A stretch of DNA of 64,000 bases, taken from Bipolaris cookei (Eukaryota; Ascomycota; Dothideomycetes; Pleosporales; Pleosporaceae). Every line of letters begins with the position of its first letter. Position 1 is the first letter of the stretch. Of this stretch, positions 8,803 through 18,729 are shown in pieces. Position numbers and translations under genes: made by a program. Where the stretch lies: assembly GCA_002286855.1 (NCBI GenBank), contig NRSV01000050.1, forward strand, positions 69,775-133,774. The letters are read 5' to 3'. The notes below the pieces were generated by a model, which saw only the letters and a program-made list of their open reading frames with translations, was not told the DNA's origin and did no database searches.

Positions 8803-10719
8803 ATGGACACCCGTGAAGAATCTATTCAAGCAGCAATTCGCGATCTTAATGCTGGCATTTTTAAGAGCCAAAGAGCTGCTGCAAAGGCTTACAATATCCC
8901 TCAAGCTACGTTCTCTGCCCGTGTACGAGGCACACAGAACAGCCAAGCTAGCCACGTATACCAACAAAGATTAACTCCAGAGCAGGAGGACTTTCTTGTA
9001 CAATGGATACTTGAAGAAGACGCACGAGCTTTTCCTCCCTCGCACGCACGCGCACGAGAAATGGCNAAGAGCCAAAGAGCTGCTGCAAAGGCTTACAATA
9101 TCCCTCAAGCTACGTTCTCTGCCCGTGTACGAGGCACACAGAACAGCCAAGCTAGCCACGTATACCAACAAAGATTAACTCCAGAGCAGGAGGATTTTCT
9201 TGTACAATGGATACTTGAAGAAGACGCACGAGCTTTTCCTCCCTCGCACGCACGCGCACGAGAAATGGCGAACCGAATCCTCCGGATGAATGGAGACCAC
9301 AGTCCCGTTGGCAAGCATTGGATGGNNNNNNNNNNNNNNNNNNNNNNNNNNNNNNNNNNNNNNNNNNNNNNNNNNNNNNNNNNNNNNNNNNNNNNNNNNN
9401 NNNNNNNNNNNNNNNNNNNNNNNNNNNNNNNNNNNNNNNNNNNNNNNNNNNNNNNNNNNNNNNNNNNNNNNNNNNNNNNNNNNNNNNNNNNNNNNNNNNN
9501 NNNNNNNNNNNNNNNNNNNNNNNNNNNNNNNNNNNNNNNNNNNNNNNNNNNNNNNNNNNNNNNNNNNNNNNNNNNNNNNNNNNNNNNNNNNNNNNNNNNN
9601 NNNNNNNNNNNNNNNNNNNNNNNNNNNNNNNNNNNNNNNNNNNNNNNNNNNNNNNNNNNNNNNNNNNNNNNNNNNNNNNNNNNNNNNNNNNNNNNNNNNN
9701 NNNNNNNNNNNNNNNNNNNNNNNNNNNNNNNNNNNNNNNNNNNNNNNNNNNNNNNNNNNNNNNNNNNNNNNNNNNNNNNNNNNNNNNNNNNNNNNNNNNN
9801 NNNNNNNNNNNNNNNNNNNNNNNNNNNNNNNNNNNNNNNNNNNNNNNNNNNNNNNNNNNNNNNNNNNNNNNNNNNNNNNNNNNNNNNNNNNNNNNNNNNN
9901 NNNNNNNNNNNNNNNNNNNNNNNNNNNNNNNNNNNNNNNNNNNNNNNNNNNNNNNNNNNNNNNNNNNNNNNNNNNNNNNNNNNNNNNNNNNNNNNNNNNN
10001 NNNNNNNNNNNNNNNNNNNNNNNNNNNNNNNNNNNNNNNNNNNNNNNNNNNNNNNNNNNNNNNNNNNNNNNNNNNNNNNNNNNNNNNNNNNNNNNNNNNN
10101 NNNNNNNNNNNNNNNNNNNNNNNNNNNNNNNNNNNNNNNNNNNNNNNNNNNNNNNNNNNNNNNNNNNNNNNNNNNNNNNNNNNNNNNNNNNNNNNNNNNN
10201 NNNNNNNNNNNNNNNNNNNNNNNNNNNNNNNNNNNNNNNNNNNNNNNNNNNNNNNNNNNNNNNNNNNNNNNNNNNNNNNNNNNNNNNNNNNNNNCTCGTC
10301 CAAATCAACCTCAAATTGCTCAGAGCTATCTCTCTACCCCTCATGGACCTCGCGAGGTTTTTACAGCTCAGAGAAAGCTTCACAAGGATGAAAATGTCGG
10401 GCGTAAGACTCATCAGTTCTTTGAAAAAGTAGGCAAGGCACTTGCAGTCGCAAATACACGGGCAGCACAGCTTGAAGCAGAGAATAAAAGGCTTCATAGT
10501 CAACTTGAGGCTCTTAAGCCTCAACACCCACGAAAGAAAGTTCGTGTAAATCCAAATGAACGCTTTGCAGATATAGATACAATTATGGTTGCTGTACGGG
10601 CGTCTCAGCTTCTTGAAGCACAACGAGACGGCAATACTAAAGAACAGGCTGCAGAAAGGGCAGCAGCTGAAACAGCAACTCAAACGCTACAGTCTATGTG
10701 TACAGAGTGGCAATTGTAA
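8803..10719 (+). CDS. Fot/Pogo transposase (centre hidden by Ns)
   Basis: This enzyme would bind the terminal repeats and cut and paste the element. It starts at ATG 8803 (MDTREESIQAAI) with a Psq-type helix-turn-helix (KSQRAAAKAYNIPQATFSAR), followed by the start of a CENP-B/Tc5-type second DNA-binding domain (VGKHWM) where the Ns begin. The visible C-terminal part is a charged, coiled-coil-like tail (ANTRAAQLEAENKRLHSQLE) ending at a TAA. The DDE region is not visible. Residues 21-88 are repeated once because of the duplicated 203 bp, which no intact transposase should have. The frame stays open through the Ns only because their number is a multiple of three. Confidence 0.8.
   Translation: MDTREESIQAAIRDLNAGIFKSQRAAAKAYNIPQATFSARVRGTQNSQASHVYQQRLTPEQEDFLVQWILEEDARAFPPSHARAREMXKSQRAAAKAYNIPQATFSARVRGTQNSQASHVYQQRLTPEQEDFLVQWILEEDARAFPPSHARAREMANRILRMNGDHSPVGKHWMXXXXXXXXXXXXXXXXXXXXXXXXXXXXXXXXXXXXXXXXXXXXXXXXXXXXXXXXXXXXXXXXXXXXXXXXXXXXXXXXXXXXXXXXXXXXXXXXXXXXXXXXXXXXXXXXXXXXXXXXXXXXXXXXXXXXXXXXXXXXXXXXXXXXXXXXXXXXXXXXXXXXXXXXXXXXXXXXXXXXXXXXXXXXXXXXXXXXXXXXXXXXXXXXXXXXXXXXXXXXXXXXXXXXXXXXXXXXXXXXXXXXXXXXXXXXXXXXXXXXXXXXXXXXXXXXXXXXXXXXXXXXXXXXXXXXXXXXXXXXXXXXXXXXXXXXXXXXXXXXXXXXRPNQPQIAQSYLSTPHGPREVFTAQRKLHKDENVGRKTHQFFEKVGKALAVANTRAAQLEAENKRLHSQLEALKPQHPRKKVRVNPNERFADIDTIMVAVRASQLLEAQRDGNTKEQAAERAAAETATQTLQSMCTEWQL
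8863..9269 (+). repeat. 203-bp direct duplication around a single N
   Basis: Positions 8863-9065 and 9067-9269 are the same except for one C/T difference (in GAGGACTTTC versus GAGGATTTTC), separated by one N at 9066. It looks like an unmerged contig overlap rather than a biological repeat. Confidence 0.85.
9326..10294. other. Assembly gap (969 Ns)
   Basis: This is unsequenced DNA inside the transposase gene. The true length is unknown. Confidence 0.99.
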
Positions 10720-10877
10720 CTTTGTTGAGATAATAGACATGGTTTTTGTGTGGATGGGTGATTTTAGGTCAGTGAGTCGAAACCCCGGGTGAGTCGAAAC
10801 CCGGTCCGCTAGCTTAGTAAAACCTTAAAGAGTCATACTCGCCCCACGTGCCTAGTTCTTCCGAACTAGGCCCTACC

Positions 10878-10963
10878 CAGCTCAACGTCAACCACCAGCT
10901 CAACGTCAACCACCAGCTCAACGTCAACCACCAGCTCAACGTCAACCACCAGCTCAACGTCAA
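10878..10963. repeat. 18-bp minisatellite inside the left terminal repeat
   Basis: Nearly five tandem copies of CAGCTCAACGTCAACCAC are present. The right terminal repeat holds one such unit, so the array expanded from terminal-repeat sequence. Confidence 0.95.
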
Positions 10964-11035
10964 TTCTATCAACCCACACTATTTGTATCGTAAATTGACC
11001 GCGCAAACACGTAAAATATTATGTATTTGTTATAG

Positions 11036-12709
11036 CTACTGATTTGGAGGTATCTCCCAGTGTATGAAACGCATTACTGGTGCCTGTTGACTTGGTGTTG
11101 AGGCCTCTGCAGAGGCAGGTGTTGGCTGCTGGGTGGCATCTTGGAGGCGCCGTCTCGTCTCCCTCACAGCCTTACGTACAGCCTTTTGCTCAGCGATTTT
11201 AGCTTTTTGAGATACGGCCTCTCGCGCACCTCTGGCTGTAACTACATCTCCTTTCTGAATCGTTAATCGCGAGTTGTCCTGGCGCTGAGCCCTCTCGCGG
11301 GCAGCAGCTGTAGTCTTGGCAAGCTCACGAGTCGCGAGATCGTAGTTCAAACCTAGTACAACTGACGCTCTAGCAAGTCGCGCAGCCCGATTACTTAGTA
11401 TATGCTCAGCATAATTACAGAGCTCTTGCGTTTTACGAGCGTACGCAACAAAAGAGCGAGGAGTTGTAGGCGTAGGCGTCTCGGAGGCTTGAAAGAGATA
11501 GCTCATCTCCTCGGGCGTTGACACCCTCTGTGGGCGCGCGAGCTTATATAATACTCTCTCAGGATCCCATGGCCAGACGCCTGCTAATTCAAAAGCTTTT
11601 CGAATAGTAGTAGATTTGAATGTATGTCTTCTAACGCCATCAATTGCGTGTAGAAACTCGAGCTTGTTGAAATCGGTGCAGCCCTCGCAAGCAGCTCCCT
11701 CAACGACGCCTCTGTAGTGCTTCTTGTATGCTTGAAAAACACCAACGTCAAGAGGCTGTAGGTTGTGAGAGGTATGAGAGGGGAGCGAGAAAAGTACTAT
11801 ATTGTTGTCGTCACAAAAATCGATCAGCTCCTTTGTGCCATGGGATCCAAACCCATCAAAAATTAACAGCCTCCAGGCGCCTGTTTGACGGCGACGACTA
11901 CAGGCGTCAAAGTGTCGAATCCACTCAAGAGAGAGCTCGTCGTTGTTGTACGCTGTCTCTGAGACAGCCACCATGTAGTCGTTAGGCAACTTTGTGTTGG
12001 TGTACCATTTTGAGAGGTGCGCTTTGCCCTTAAGAATAATGAATGGTGCCAGAACTGAGCCGTCAGCAGCGACAGTCTCGACAACTATAACAGACTCGCG
12101 ATTTGTATCAGACGGTGACTGTACAGCGTCATCGTCGCCAGCCATTGTTATAATGTACTGCTGGCCTCCAACGCCCATACGGATACCTGTCTCGTCCATA
12201 TTGTATAGACCTCCAGGCTGTATAGCGTACTCATCAATTGCGCGCTTTAGAGCGGCAAAGTGCTTCTCGTAGACCTCTACTGTATTAGCTGCTAGGCGTT
12301 TTATTTCCTGCTTTTTCTGCTTCTTGCGGCGGCAGTCTGGGTTGCGCGCCAGCCATCGTGAGATCCAGTTTTTGCCTATGGGCGGTGCCTTGCCATCTGG
12401 GTGCTCGAGATCGAGGATCCGCTGCGCGGCAGAAATCAGCTGCGGCATGAGAGGAGGCATGTATAACGCGTCGCAGCGAGTAATATAGGCCTTCAGGGCA
12501 TCCTCCTGTTGCTGATTGAGCCTTCGATTTGGTGCAGTGCGCTCTATTTTTGATGCGCGGCCTGAGACGCGCTTTTGGAGCCTGCTGTAGGGCACATGAT
12601 TATAGTCTGCTGCTGCGCGTATATTTGCGTGGATACCACTATCTAACTCAGCAATAGCAATTTCAATACGCTCCTCAATCTGCGCGTAAGTGCCAAAGCG
12701 TTGCGACAT
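11036..12709 (-). CDS. Fot/Pogo transposase, full length (557 aa)
   Basis: I chose the ATG at 12709 (MSQRFGTYAQIEERI) over one 14 codons upstream because the Psq-like helix-turn-helix normally follows within about 15-20 residues. The order is: helix-turn-helix (about 15-50), CENP-B/Tc5-type domain ending IGKNWISRW (about 60-120), and a DDE_1 catalytic domain with D172 (YNMDETG), D285 (LLIFDGFGSH) and D321 (NLQPLDVGVF). The last two are spaced DD35D. A basic, alanine-rich tail follows. No stop or frameshift interrupts it and all three acidic residues are present. The enzyme is predicted to act in the nucleus on the flanking terminal repeats. Confidence 0.93.
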   Translation of the reverse strand: MSQRFGTYAQIEERIEIAIAELDSGIHANIRAAADYNHVPYSRLQKRVSGRASKIERTAPNRRLNQQQEDALKAYITRCDALYMPPLMPQLISAAQRILDLEHPDGKAPPIGKNWISRWLARNPDCRRKKQKKQEIKRLAANTVEVYEKHFAALKRAIDEYAIQPGGLYNMDETGIRMGVGGQQYIITMAGDDDAVQSPSDTNRESVIVVETVAADGSVLAPFIILKGKAHLSKWYTNTKLPNDYMVAVSETAYNNDELSLEWIRHFDACSRRRQTGAWRLLIFDGFGSHGTKELIDFCDDNNIVLFSLPSHTSHNLQPLDVGVFQAYKKHYRGVVEGAACEGCTDFNKLEFLHAIDGVRRHTFKSTTIRKAFELAGVWPWDPERVLYKLARPQRVSTPEEMSYLFQASETPTPTTPRSFVAYARKTQELCNYAEHILSNRAARLARASVVLGLNYDLATRELAKTTAAARERAQRQDNSRLTIQKGDVVTARGAREAVSQKAKIAEQKAVRKAVRETRRRLQDATQQPTPASAEASTPSQQAPVMRFIHWEIPPNQ

Positions 12710-12809
12710 GTTGTGGAGAAAAATGGAATCAAAGTAGTGGGGGGTTAGCAAAATTGACGTTGAGCTGGGTAGGGCCTAGTTCGGAAGAACTAGGCACGTG
12801 GGGCGAGTA

Positions 12810-13336
12810 ACTGGCTGATGAGATCATCCATTTTAGTCTCAACTTTGAACCTTTGAGTTCGAACATCAAAACTTCATTTGCGAGTTGCCAACAATTTGCG
12901 CGGGTGATTTTTGACCTGATATTGTGGCAAATGTGGAAGAAAATTTGGGACCATCTGCCGACGATATGGTCGGCAAACGTTCGGTGCGATGATCAATCTG
13001 TACCTCATTGTTATTCTAACATTTCGGCTGTAGTGCGAATATTGTCGAGCGAAAAAAAATCCGCTGCGATCAGACTGTACCATGCGCAAATTGGAGAACG
13101 CATAAAGCCGGTAAGTTTGATGATCAGCAAATCAGCCAGGGTCGAAGACGATTGTCAAGCTTTGTTTGCAGTCTAGCATTACACCCGAGCTCCCAATACG
13201 GTGTATCCTTGTAGTCCGCGGAGGTCACTAACTAGTCAAGATTGAAAAATAGTTATGCTTGAACAGAAAACCCAAAAAGTAAGAATCAATTTATTGAGAA
13301 GTAGTGCGTATCCAAACCTGCTTTTGAGTTAGACAT
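12810..13336. other. No gene seen
   Basis: This is a spacer between the transposon and the dead regulator gene. The missing zinc-cluster exon of that regulator would be expected about here, but I see no Cys pattern. Confidence 0.4.
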
Positions 13337-15792
13337 TTGACCCTGGGCAGTGAGAAGAAGATAGACCGTCTCGAAAGCCGTCTTGCTAGTATCGAGACTG
13401 TCCTCGCCAAGATTGCTTGGAAACTAGAGATCAAGGATGCATACACAGGATTTGATGACCACGTCGTTCAGACGGAATCGTCGTTAGCTCAACGAGAAAT
13501 CTTTCGTTACCGAGGCCGAAGCGATGGCACTTACACCTTTTGAATGGGAGACTGGAATGAACAGGCAGTCAGACTATGTACGAGAGTTGCTTATCCAGAT
13601 AGTTGGTCAGACACCATCGATGGACCAAAACGCAGAAGTCAAAGCAGCCTTGACAGTACTTGAGGAGGTGGTTACACCCAGCAATCATGGAGAGACATCT
13701 CCAAAGCTAAACACTCAGCAATTGACCAATCTCTCTGTTCCAAAAAACTGACAGCGCAAAGTTAGAGCAACCCAACCCCCTGGAATGTAGTGAGGGTCGC
13801 CATAGATAAGGCGTTGGGTTGGTAGTCCCCGGCATGGGGATATTTGGATCTGCTAAGGCTTACAGAACATCCAACTATGATTTTTACTGCTTTCTTCCGT
13901 AGCATTGATACGAAGAATCTCTATGAAGTCATAGAAAAATTTTATTCTAACCCAACCACGTGCACTACTCCATGTCGAGTTTTCGCGTGTGGTGTATTGT
14001 TCAACATATTTTCAGAATATTTATTGGCATCCTGGAGCGGCACCACTAAGGCGGATTTGACAAGGTGCGCAAAACTCACTTTGACCCTCAACTCCCTTAT
14101 TAGGATTGTATTGATTATCTCTAGATACGTGTCTTCTAATATGTCGTCTATTGTGATGTAATAAATGTGTCATCTAATTCTGGGCGCTTACAGCTAGGGC
14201 ACAATTGGAGCTTGCCGTAAGCCAGCTTAGTATACTCATACCAACTAGCCATGAAAACATTGCAGCTCTAAGCGTAGGTACGCCTTGTACAATCGAGATA
14301 TGCAAACCATCACTTGCTTGGATGCTGAATTCCTATGTCGTTGAGCTGTGTCAAAATCTAGGTTACCATCGTTTCGCAACCACGAAGAACGACCCAGAAG
14401 AAGAGCGGAGACGTAAAACCCATCTGTTCTAGATGATATATTACTTCGATAAGTAACTATATCGGCACTTAGGTCGAGCAAGTCTCATCCAAGATTGGGA
14501 TTTGTCATTGCCCTTCCTTGCCACGAGCGATGCATCGCGCAATGGATTCGAAGAAAATGACATACTTCCATACTGGGTCAAAGACTCAAGAGCAGACATA
14601 CGAGAGCTTGTTTAGTGCAGCTGTATTTCTCAACACGTAGACTGAGTGATACCAAGCTGCTATGAGTCTCGTTCGTGCGATGGAACAAGCTTGGCGTGGA
14701 CGAGGTTATGTAGGTATCACAGACTTCACCAATCTAACGAGTCCAATCGAGACGGAACTGCCTTCCAAGCATAAACAAGCATTACGCAAACACTGTCAAG
14801 ATGCCCTGAGGCCGGGCGCTTACGATATAAGTCAGTTCCTTTCATCTCTCAACTGGAAAACAAGGCCTAAATATCTAGAATATCTTGATGATGTCAAGGA
14901 TCTGTTTTTTCACACAGATCTTGTAGTGCATTACTTGACCTGTACACTTATACAGCGGGCAACGTGTCCAGAGAACACATTCAGCCAGGAATGTCTTGAG
15001 TCTTCTCGAGCGGCATTAATAGCGCATATGAGATGTGATACCCAATTTAGCTCAAAAGTCAATACAGAGCTTTGGGCAGGATACATCCATTGGACCATCC
15101 TTCAGGTATGCAAGATGTGGAAATATCTTAATTACTTACTCAACTTGGTTGACCCAGCTAATATAAATAGAGGCTTCAGTCACTTCGTAAGGCATTTCTG
15201 AAGATATGTAATAGCTTTCATATTGATTTTAATCAGTTTCATCGTCTTGTTTTGCAACGCAATCCAAACGACCGATCGCACTGACCTAGATTCCCTCTCA
15301 GACTTCGTCACCAGCCTTGAGTCATGTAAAACAGTCTCCGAGGGCGCGGAAAAGCTATACAAAATGTGCCTTCTTTTCTTAAAAGTAGCCAGAATCTACA
15401 TCCAAGCAAAAGAGAAAGAGATCGAGAAGGGTCTGTCGTCATCTTTCCCATACCCAGGACAAGGCATTTTCGACGTGACTGCACCTGATACCTTGCTAGA
15501 CTTTAGCACAGTCTCACAATTCGGCCTGCATCTAAGCACTTTTGGCCTAATGTATAACACAGATTGGCCGATGGCTAGTTATATACCAGATTCAGTACCG
15601 GAAGGACAGGAGCAGTACGCATCAGCTTAAGCCGTGAGTGGCACGCAAGATTTTGACAGTGTAGGCATGAGCCAACAGGGCTTAGGTGTAAGCCATAACT
15701 CTGTGCAAGATTGGTTCTCGGGATCTTTGATCAACTTCATGGATTCGGACAACGATATGCAGATGCCTGACATGAACAACCGAGGGTTCTAG
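13337..15792 (+). pseudogene. Dead Zn2Cys6 transcription factor (fungal-specific TF domain)
   Basis: This is a relic of a nuclear regulator. Fragments in order are a coiled-coil linker (EKKIDRLESRLASIE) near 13345, the fungal TF middle domain around 14270-14510 (SLAWMLNSYVVELCQNLGYH, then DPEEERRRKTHLF and GRASLIQDWDLSLP), and the C-terminal part 14662-15201 and 15290-15792. Between KTHLF and the next block the frame has TAG where tryptophan is usual, then TAA, and another TAG near 14616. A further TAA ends the block near 15630, although readable sequence continues to a stop at 15792. The zinc cluster itself is not found. The stops fit C-to-T or G-to-A changes as made by RIP. Some breaks may be introns, but not all. 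Confidence 0.72.
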
Positions 15793-16161
15793 TTGATGGT
15801 AAAAGGCTTTACCCCTCTTCTCCCTACTTGATTTAGCAAATTTGGGTTCCAGCTAATTTTTTTCGATCTTCGTTAAATGATTTGTGATAGAACAATTGAC
15901 TCATCTCTATATCATAAAAGTGTTAGATGTGTAGGAGAAAAACGTCAAGCTCAGACATTGTCAAAGCTCACGATTCTGTTCATCCTGCTAGTTGAGTATA
16001 CATTATAGTTGATAATGCTGAATTATACTGTAAGAATCCAAGAAATTGCTCTTCTGGTAACGTGGTTCACAAGCGAGCGAGCACCTCCCCACCAGCGCGT
16101 CAACGTCGAGACGTTATCACGCACTTTCATCACAGTCAATAAACTATTGCGAAATACCAAA

Positions 16162-17811
16162 TTAATTATCAGCATCGCTACTATCACTTGCACTATCTAT
16201 CTCAACTGCGCAGGTACGAGCGTTGTGTCCAGTCTGCTTGCAACGCCCGCACCGCCTCTCTCGTCGCACCCTCTTCGACGCCCTCTCACCATCACCACAA
16301 CTACTACCCGCCTGTTCAGCTAATAATTCTTGTACCTCGCTTACATTAAGAGTCTCTTCTATCCGTACGTATCGCCGCTTGCGGCTCTTACGCTTTGTTG
16401 CTGTATCTAGAGCCGCTTCAAGGCTACCTACTTTCTCGCGTAGTAACACCATTTCATGTGCTATCTGTTGCGCACCTTTACTAAGCTGCGCGATCTTCTC
16501 GTCTAAAGAGCTTGTAGAAGACCCAGGGCAGTTTCTTACTCTCTGTCGAATAAGAGTATTTTGGGCCTCTACTTCGCGCGCGTTGCGTGGTGTCTGCGCC
16601 TCCCAGGCGGCTACTCGTCGCGGTGACTGTTTTGGCGTCTGCACCACCACATCAAGCTTTGATAGCACAGCCTGTGGATCATGTGGGACTAAACCAGCGC
16701 CTCTGAAGCCAGCTTGAATATTCTCCTTTGTGATAGATTGCTCAAAAGCAGCCTTGAAGGCTGGTAGGAAGGTCTCCTTGCTGATATAGTGGGTGCGGTT
16801 GCGTGCCAAGCCTGAAACAGCATCGCCATACTTGCGCTTCAACGACGAGAAGCAGGCGACATCGAGAGGCTGCAACAGGTGAGACGAGTGTGCAGGCATG
16901 CAGAGAAGAATTGTATTCTTCTCCTTGCAAAGATCTTGAAAATCGACAGAGCAGTGGCTCTCATGGCCGTCGATAATGAGTAGTCGATACCCACCCATAG
17001 TACAGCTCTTTGTATGGGTATCAAAGTGCTCTAACCACACAAGAGCAAGCTGATTATTCATCCAGCCATCAGAACTGACTTCAAGAACCCAGTCGGCAGG
17101 CAAATTTCTAAACTAGACATTAATAAGCACCTTGCCCGCAAAGACAACGAAGGGTGGTAGCCGGCGACCCGATGCGCCCACGCCTTGGATCACGGTAACC
17201 CACTCACGGTTGCCTGGCTGTATCTGCTTCTTTTTGCCATATCCTCCTGAGCCTGTGATAACTAACTGTGATGATATCTTGCCCATCATGAAGCCAGTTT
17301 CGTCAAAGTTGTAGATATCGTCGTCTACGATACCCCACTTCTGCTTTGTCGCCTGGACTAAGTCGAACCAGCGCTGGATAGCCGCTGGGTCCTCGCAGGC
17401 GGCTCGCTGGTGATCATAAGGACGGCTCCAGCGCGTACGGAGCTCAGGAGTTTGCTTGACAAAGTTGTCAACCCAGTTCTTGCCAACACGGTTGCCAGTG
17501 CGCTCCTCTAATAGTTTATTAGCCATCGCTCAAACATCAGCCTTTGTAGGCGCAAATCCTCGCGCAGACTCTTCAAGAATACGCTTAACTATAGCCTCCT
17601 CTTCTAGCTTATCAAGGCGCTTCGACTTCGGTACGCAGTCGCGTCGGGGGCGTTTCCCAGCGCGTCGATCAGATAGAGTTCTTTGTGGGACGTTGTAGAT
17701 AGTAGCAGCACGGTTTACACTCTGAACACGTTGCGATAGAACATCAAGAAGAGCAAGTTGAAGATCTGATTCAGTATAGGTAGATTGAGTATTGCGTTGT
17801 TGAGACATCAC
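16162..17811 (-). pseudogene. Fot/Pogo transposase with C-terminal zinc knuckle, two in-frame stops
   Basis: Read from 17811 it starts MMSQQRNTQS, with a helix-turn-helix (SVNRAATIYNVPQRTLSDRR). TGA interrupts at about 17527 before the CENP-B/Tc5-type domain (VGKNWVDNFVKQ). The first catalytic motif is present (YNFDETGFMMGK). TAG interrupts at about 17114. The frame then continues with the second and third catalytic motifs (LLIIDGHESH, LLQPLDVACF) and ends in a CCHC zinc knuckle (CGRCKQTGHNARTC). Both stops can be explained by C-to-T change of CGA and CAG. The knuckle suggests nucleic-acid binding by the tail. Confidence 0.85.
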
Positions 17812-17891
17812 GCGTTATAGTGTTGAAGTCGACGCGCTGGTGAGGCGTTAGCGACTCGCTTGGGTTAGCGACTCACTTGTGAACCACGTTN

Positions 17892-18714
17892 CTGATTATT
17901 CATCCAGCCATCAGAACTGACTTCAAGAACCCAGTCGGCAGGCAAATTTCTAAACTAGACATTAATAAGCACCTTGCCCGCAAAGACAACGAAGGGTGGT
18001 AGCCGGCGACCCGATGCGCCCACGCCTTGGATCACGGTAACCCACTCACGGTTGCCTGGCTGTATCTGCTTCTTTTTGCCATATCCTTCTGAGCCTGTGA
18101 TAACTAACCGTGATAAAATTTTGTCCATCATAAAGCCAGTTTCGTCAAAGTTGTAGATATCGTCGTCCACAATACCACACTTCTGCTTTGTCGCCTCGAC
18201 TAGATCGAACCAGCGCTGGATAGCCGCTGGGTCCTCGCAGGCGGCTCGCTGGTGATCATAAGGACGACTCCAGCGCGTACGGAGTTCAGGAGTTCGCTTG
18301 ACAAAGTTGCCAACCTAGTTCTTGCCAGTAGGGTTGCTCTCCCGTTTATGCAATAGTTTATCAGCCATCGCTCAAACATCAGCCTTTGTAGGCACAAATC
18401 CTCGCGCAGACTCTTCAATAATACGCTTAACTATAGCCTCCTCTTCTAACTTGTTCAGGCGCTTCGAATTCGGTTCATAGTCGCGTCAGAAGCGTCTTCC
18501 AGCGCGTCGATGAGATAAAGTTGTTCGGGAAACGTTATAGACTTCAGCAGCACGCTTCACGCTTTGAATACGTTGGAAGTTAATATAAAAAAGAGCAAGT
18601 TGGAAATCTGATTGATTATGAGTTATTTGAGACCTGTGTGGTTGAGACATAACGCATTGTTGTGTCGACGTCGACGCGCTGGTGGGGAGGTGCTCGCTCG
18701 CTTGTGAACCACGT
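17892..18714 (-). pseudogene. Second, more mutated copy of the transposase 5' half
   Basis: It parallels 17050-17889, including the same TAG, but carries many further C-to-T and G-to-A changes (e.g. MMDKILS for MMGKISS). It has several breaks and ends with the terminal repeat at 18714 and TA. It is preceded by a single N. It may be the true partner of 16060-17050. Confidence 0.75.
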
Positions 18715-18729
18715 TATACAATTTAATTG

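Larger units (their letters stand above)
8701..10814 (+). mobile_element. Fot/Pogo-type DNA transposon with an assembly gap
   Basis: The element has 36-bp perfect terminal inverted repeats (8701-8736 and 10779-10814) starting AGCTAGCGGACCGGGTTTCG, flanked by TA on each side (8699-8700 and 10815-10816), as in the Tc1/mariner superfamily. It encloses one transposase frame. 969 Ns (9326-10294) hide the catalytic core, and a 203-bp stretch is duplicated across a single N at 9066, so length and integrity are uncertain. Confidence 0.9.
10838..12807 (-). mobile_element. Fot/Pogo-type DNA transposon, apparently intact
   Basis: It has 54-bp terminal inverted repeats (10838-10891, 12754-12807) starting CTCGCCCCACGTGCCTAGTT, with TA on both sides (10836-10837, 12808-12809). 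Each repeat contains a perfect 8-bp hairpin, CCTAGTTC-TTCC-GAACTAGG. The left repeat runs into a minisatellite that the right one lacks. The element begins only 23 bp after the preceding transposon and carries an uninterrupted transposase, so it may be mobile or recently so. Confidence 0.93.
16060..18714 (-). mobile_element. Decayed Fot/Pogo transposon, probably a mis-joined locus
   Basis: The left end (16060) is flanked by TA and begins ACGTGGTTCACAAGCGAGCG. Two right ends exist. The one at 17889, just before a single N (17891), differs in its inner terminal repeat. The one at 18714, followed by TA, matches the left end almost base for base over 50 bp. Sequence 17892 onward restarts at the equivalent of 17050, and the first 200 or so bases are identical. 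The simplest reading is one element of about 1.8 kb with 842 bp duplicated by the assembler. Confidence 0.75.
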
